43,312 nucleotides of DNA from NCBI GenBank assembly GCA_023129165.1, contig JAGMCL010000082.1, positions 1-43,312 of the forward strand. The letters run 5' to 3'. The stretch is from Caldifarciminota bacterium. GTDB taxonomy: Bacteria; Hydrothermota; UBA3073. The notes under the pieces were generated by a model. It saw nothing but the letters and a program-made list of their open reading frames with translations. It did no database searches and had not been told where the DNA came from. The position numbers and the translations under genes were made by a program. Positions 42,363-43,312 of this stretch are shown one piece after another; the stretch's first letter is position 1, and the number at the start of each line of letters is the position of its first letter.

Positions 42363-43312
42363 ATGTATACGTCAAATCAATTACGCAGGATATATATAGA
42401 ATTTTTTAAAGAAAGGGGACATACACCTGTACCATCCTCACTTCTTGTCCCAAAGAACGATCCAACGTTGCTTTTTACATCTGCAGGGATGGTTCAGTTT
42501 AAGAATCTCTGGCGAGGGGATGTGCCACTTCCCTATAAAAGGGCAGTAAGTATACAGAAATGTCTACGGGGTAGTGATATTGAAGAGGTCCAGGTTAGCG
42601 GTAGACACCATACATTTTTTGAGATGCTTGGTAATTTTTCATTTGGTGATTATTTTAAGGTTGAGGCAATAAAATGGGCATGGGAATTTATAACTGAGGT
42701 TTTGGATATAAACAAAGACAGACTAAGTATATCTGTGCATTTGTCGGATGACGAATCATATGATATTTGGAAAGATGTGATAGGCATACCCGTAGAAAAA
42801 ATTATGAGGATGGGAGATGAGGATAACTTCTGGGGTCCTGCTGGTGGTTCTGGTCCATGTGGACCATGTACAGAGATACTCTATGAAAACTCTAAAGAAC
42901 TAATCGAGATCTGGAATATTGTATTCCCACAATATTATCAGGATAAAACAGGAAGAAAGAAATCCCTGAAGAATAAAGGTGTTGATACAGGAATGGGTCT
43001 TGAGAGGTTGACAATGATATGTCAGTTTAAAGAGACCACATATGAAACAGATCTATTCTGGCCAATTATAGAAGAGATAGAGAGACTTCTATCCTGTCAG
43101 TATATTGAAAGAAAGGAATCTTTCCACATCATTGCCGACCATATAAGAGCACTTGTTTTTGCACTCTCCGAAGGTGTATACCCCTCAAATGAGAAAAGGG
43201 GTTATTTTGTGAGAAAAATTCTAAGAAGGGCGTTGCTGGAGGGAAACAGATTAGAGGTGGATAAACCTTTTCTCTATAGTCTTGTACCTGTAGTAACAGA
43301 TGTTATGAAGAA
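42363..43312 (+). CDS. alaS: Alanine--tRNA ligase (5' part, runs off the window)
   Basis: The frame is open from the ATG at 42363 to the window edge (316 codons), so only the class II catalytic domain and the start of the tRNA-recognition domain are seen. Motifs: FFKERGHTPVPSSLLVPKNDPTLLFTSAGM, SGRHHTFFEMLGNFSFGDYFK, GPCGPCTEI, EIWNIVF, VDTGMGLERL, IIADHIRALVF and GYFVRKILRRAL. The segment before RHHTFFEML reads KCLRGSDIEEVQVSG. It is shorter than the GGKHNDLENVG form of proteobacterial AlaRS and nearer the CxRxxDIxxVG form of other lineages. Shine-Dalgarno is weak (GAAGG). The family is usually about 870 residues, so most of the gene lies outside. Confidence 0.97.
   Translation, partial: MYTSNQLRRIYIEFFKERGHTPVPSSLLVPKNDPTLLFTSAGMVQFKNLWRGDVPLPYKRAVSIQKCLRGSDIEEVQVSGRHHTFFEMLGNFSFGDYFKVEAIKWAWEFITEVLDINKDRLSISVHLSDDESYDIWKDVIGIPVEKIMRMGDEDNFWGPAGGSGPCGPCTEILYENSKELIEIWNIVFPQYYQDKTGRKKSLKNKGVDTGMGLERLTMICQFKETTYETDLFWPIIEEIERLLSCQYIERKESFHIIADHIRALVFALSEGVYPSNEKRGYFVRKILRRALLEGNRLEVDKPFLYSLVPVVTDVMK

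Overview
This is an AT-rich window from a Gram-negative (two-membrane) bacterium. The evidence is lipid A genes (lpxA, lpxB), OmpA-type outer-membrane proteins, a MurE with the meso-diaminopimelate signature, and large secreted proteins with C-terminal T9SS/FlgD-like tails. The gene content, together with intergenic regions packed with short repeats, resembles uncultivated candidate phyla such as WOR-3/Stahlbacteria or their relatives. That assignment is an impression, not a result.

Layout. (1) 1-10.3 kb, minus strand: two related outer-membrane barrel proteins (one fused to carboxypeptidase-regulatory-like and OmpA-like domains), a GxxExxY protein set between repeat arrays, a tRNA-Leu(UAA), and two secreted multidomain proteins sharing a carbohydrate-binding-like N-terminus. 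(2) 11.3-12.9 kb: pyrG behind a consensus promoter and a long hairpin leader. (3) 13.7-32.7 kb: a nearly complete division and cell wall (dcw) cluster in the order mraZ, a STAS-like gene, rsmH, ftsL, ftsI, murE, murF, mraY, murD, ftsW, murG, murC, murB, ftsA, ftsZ. No ftsQ or ddl is seen. It is headed by a promoter with three 10-bp-spaced MraZ boxes. (4) 32.7-40 kb: gpsA, tgt, lpxA, a Gfo/Idh/MocA oxidoreductase, lpxB, an internally shortened acyltransferase-like gene and purB. (5) 40-41.8 kb, minus strand: a PhoU-like protein and a Na+/phosphate cotransporter. (6) 42.4 kb to the edge: the 5' part of alaS.

The genes are mostly conserved housekeeping genes. Together they make peptidoglycan precursors (MurE, F, D, C, B, MraY, MurG), polymerise and cross-link them at the division site (FtsW, FtsI, FtsL, FtsA, FtsZ), and build the lipid part of the envelope (GpsA, LpxA, LpxB). 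No CRISPR array, prophage, biosynthetic cluster or recognised defence system is visible.

The unusual part lies between the genes. About a fifth of the window is non-coding, even inside the dcw cluster, which is usually compact. These spacers hold several dispersed repeat families: (a) CCC...GGG palindromes that sit inside one another's loops, up to four levels deep; (b) GTAG-headed REP-like hairpins with compensating stem changes; (c) 4-nt-stepped tracts after stop codons that place stops in all three frames; (d) 7-nt tracts; (e) A/C- or C/T-rich leaders before start codons. Many spacers switch from G-rich/C-poor after a stop to C-rich/G-poor before the next start. Long exact duplications (172, 67, about 141 and about 137 bp) connect distant spacers. 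In rsmH and murE the repeats reach into the 3' end of the coding sequence. This intergenic repeat system is the best candidate here for something undescribed.
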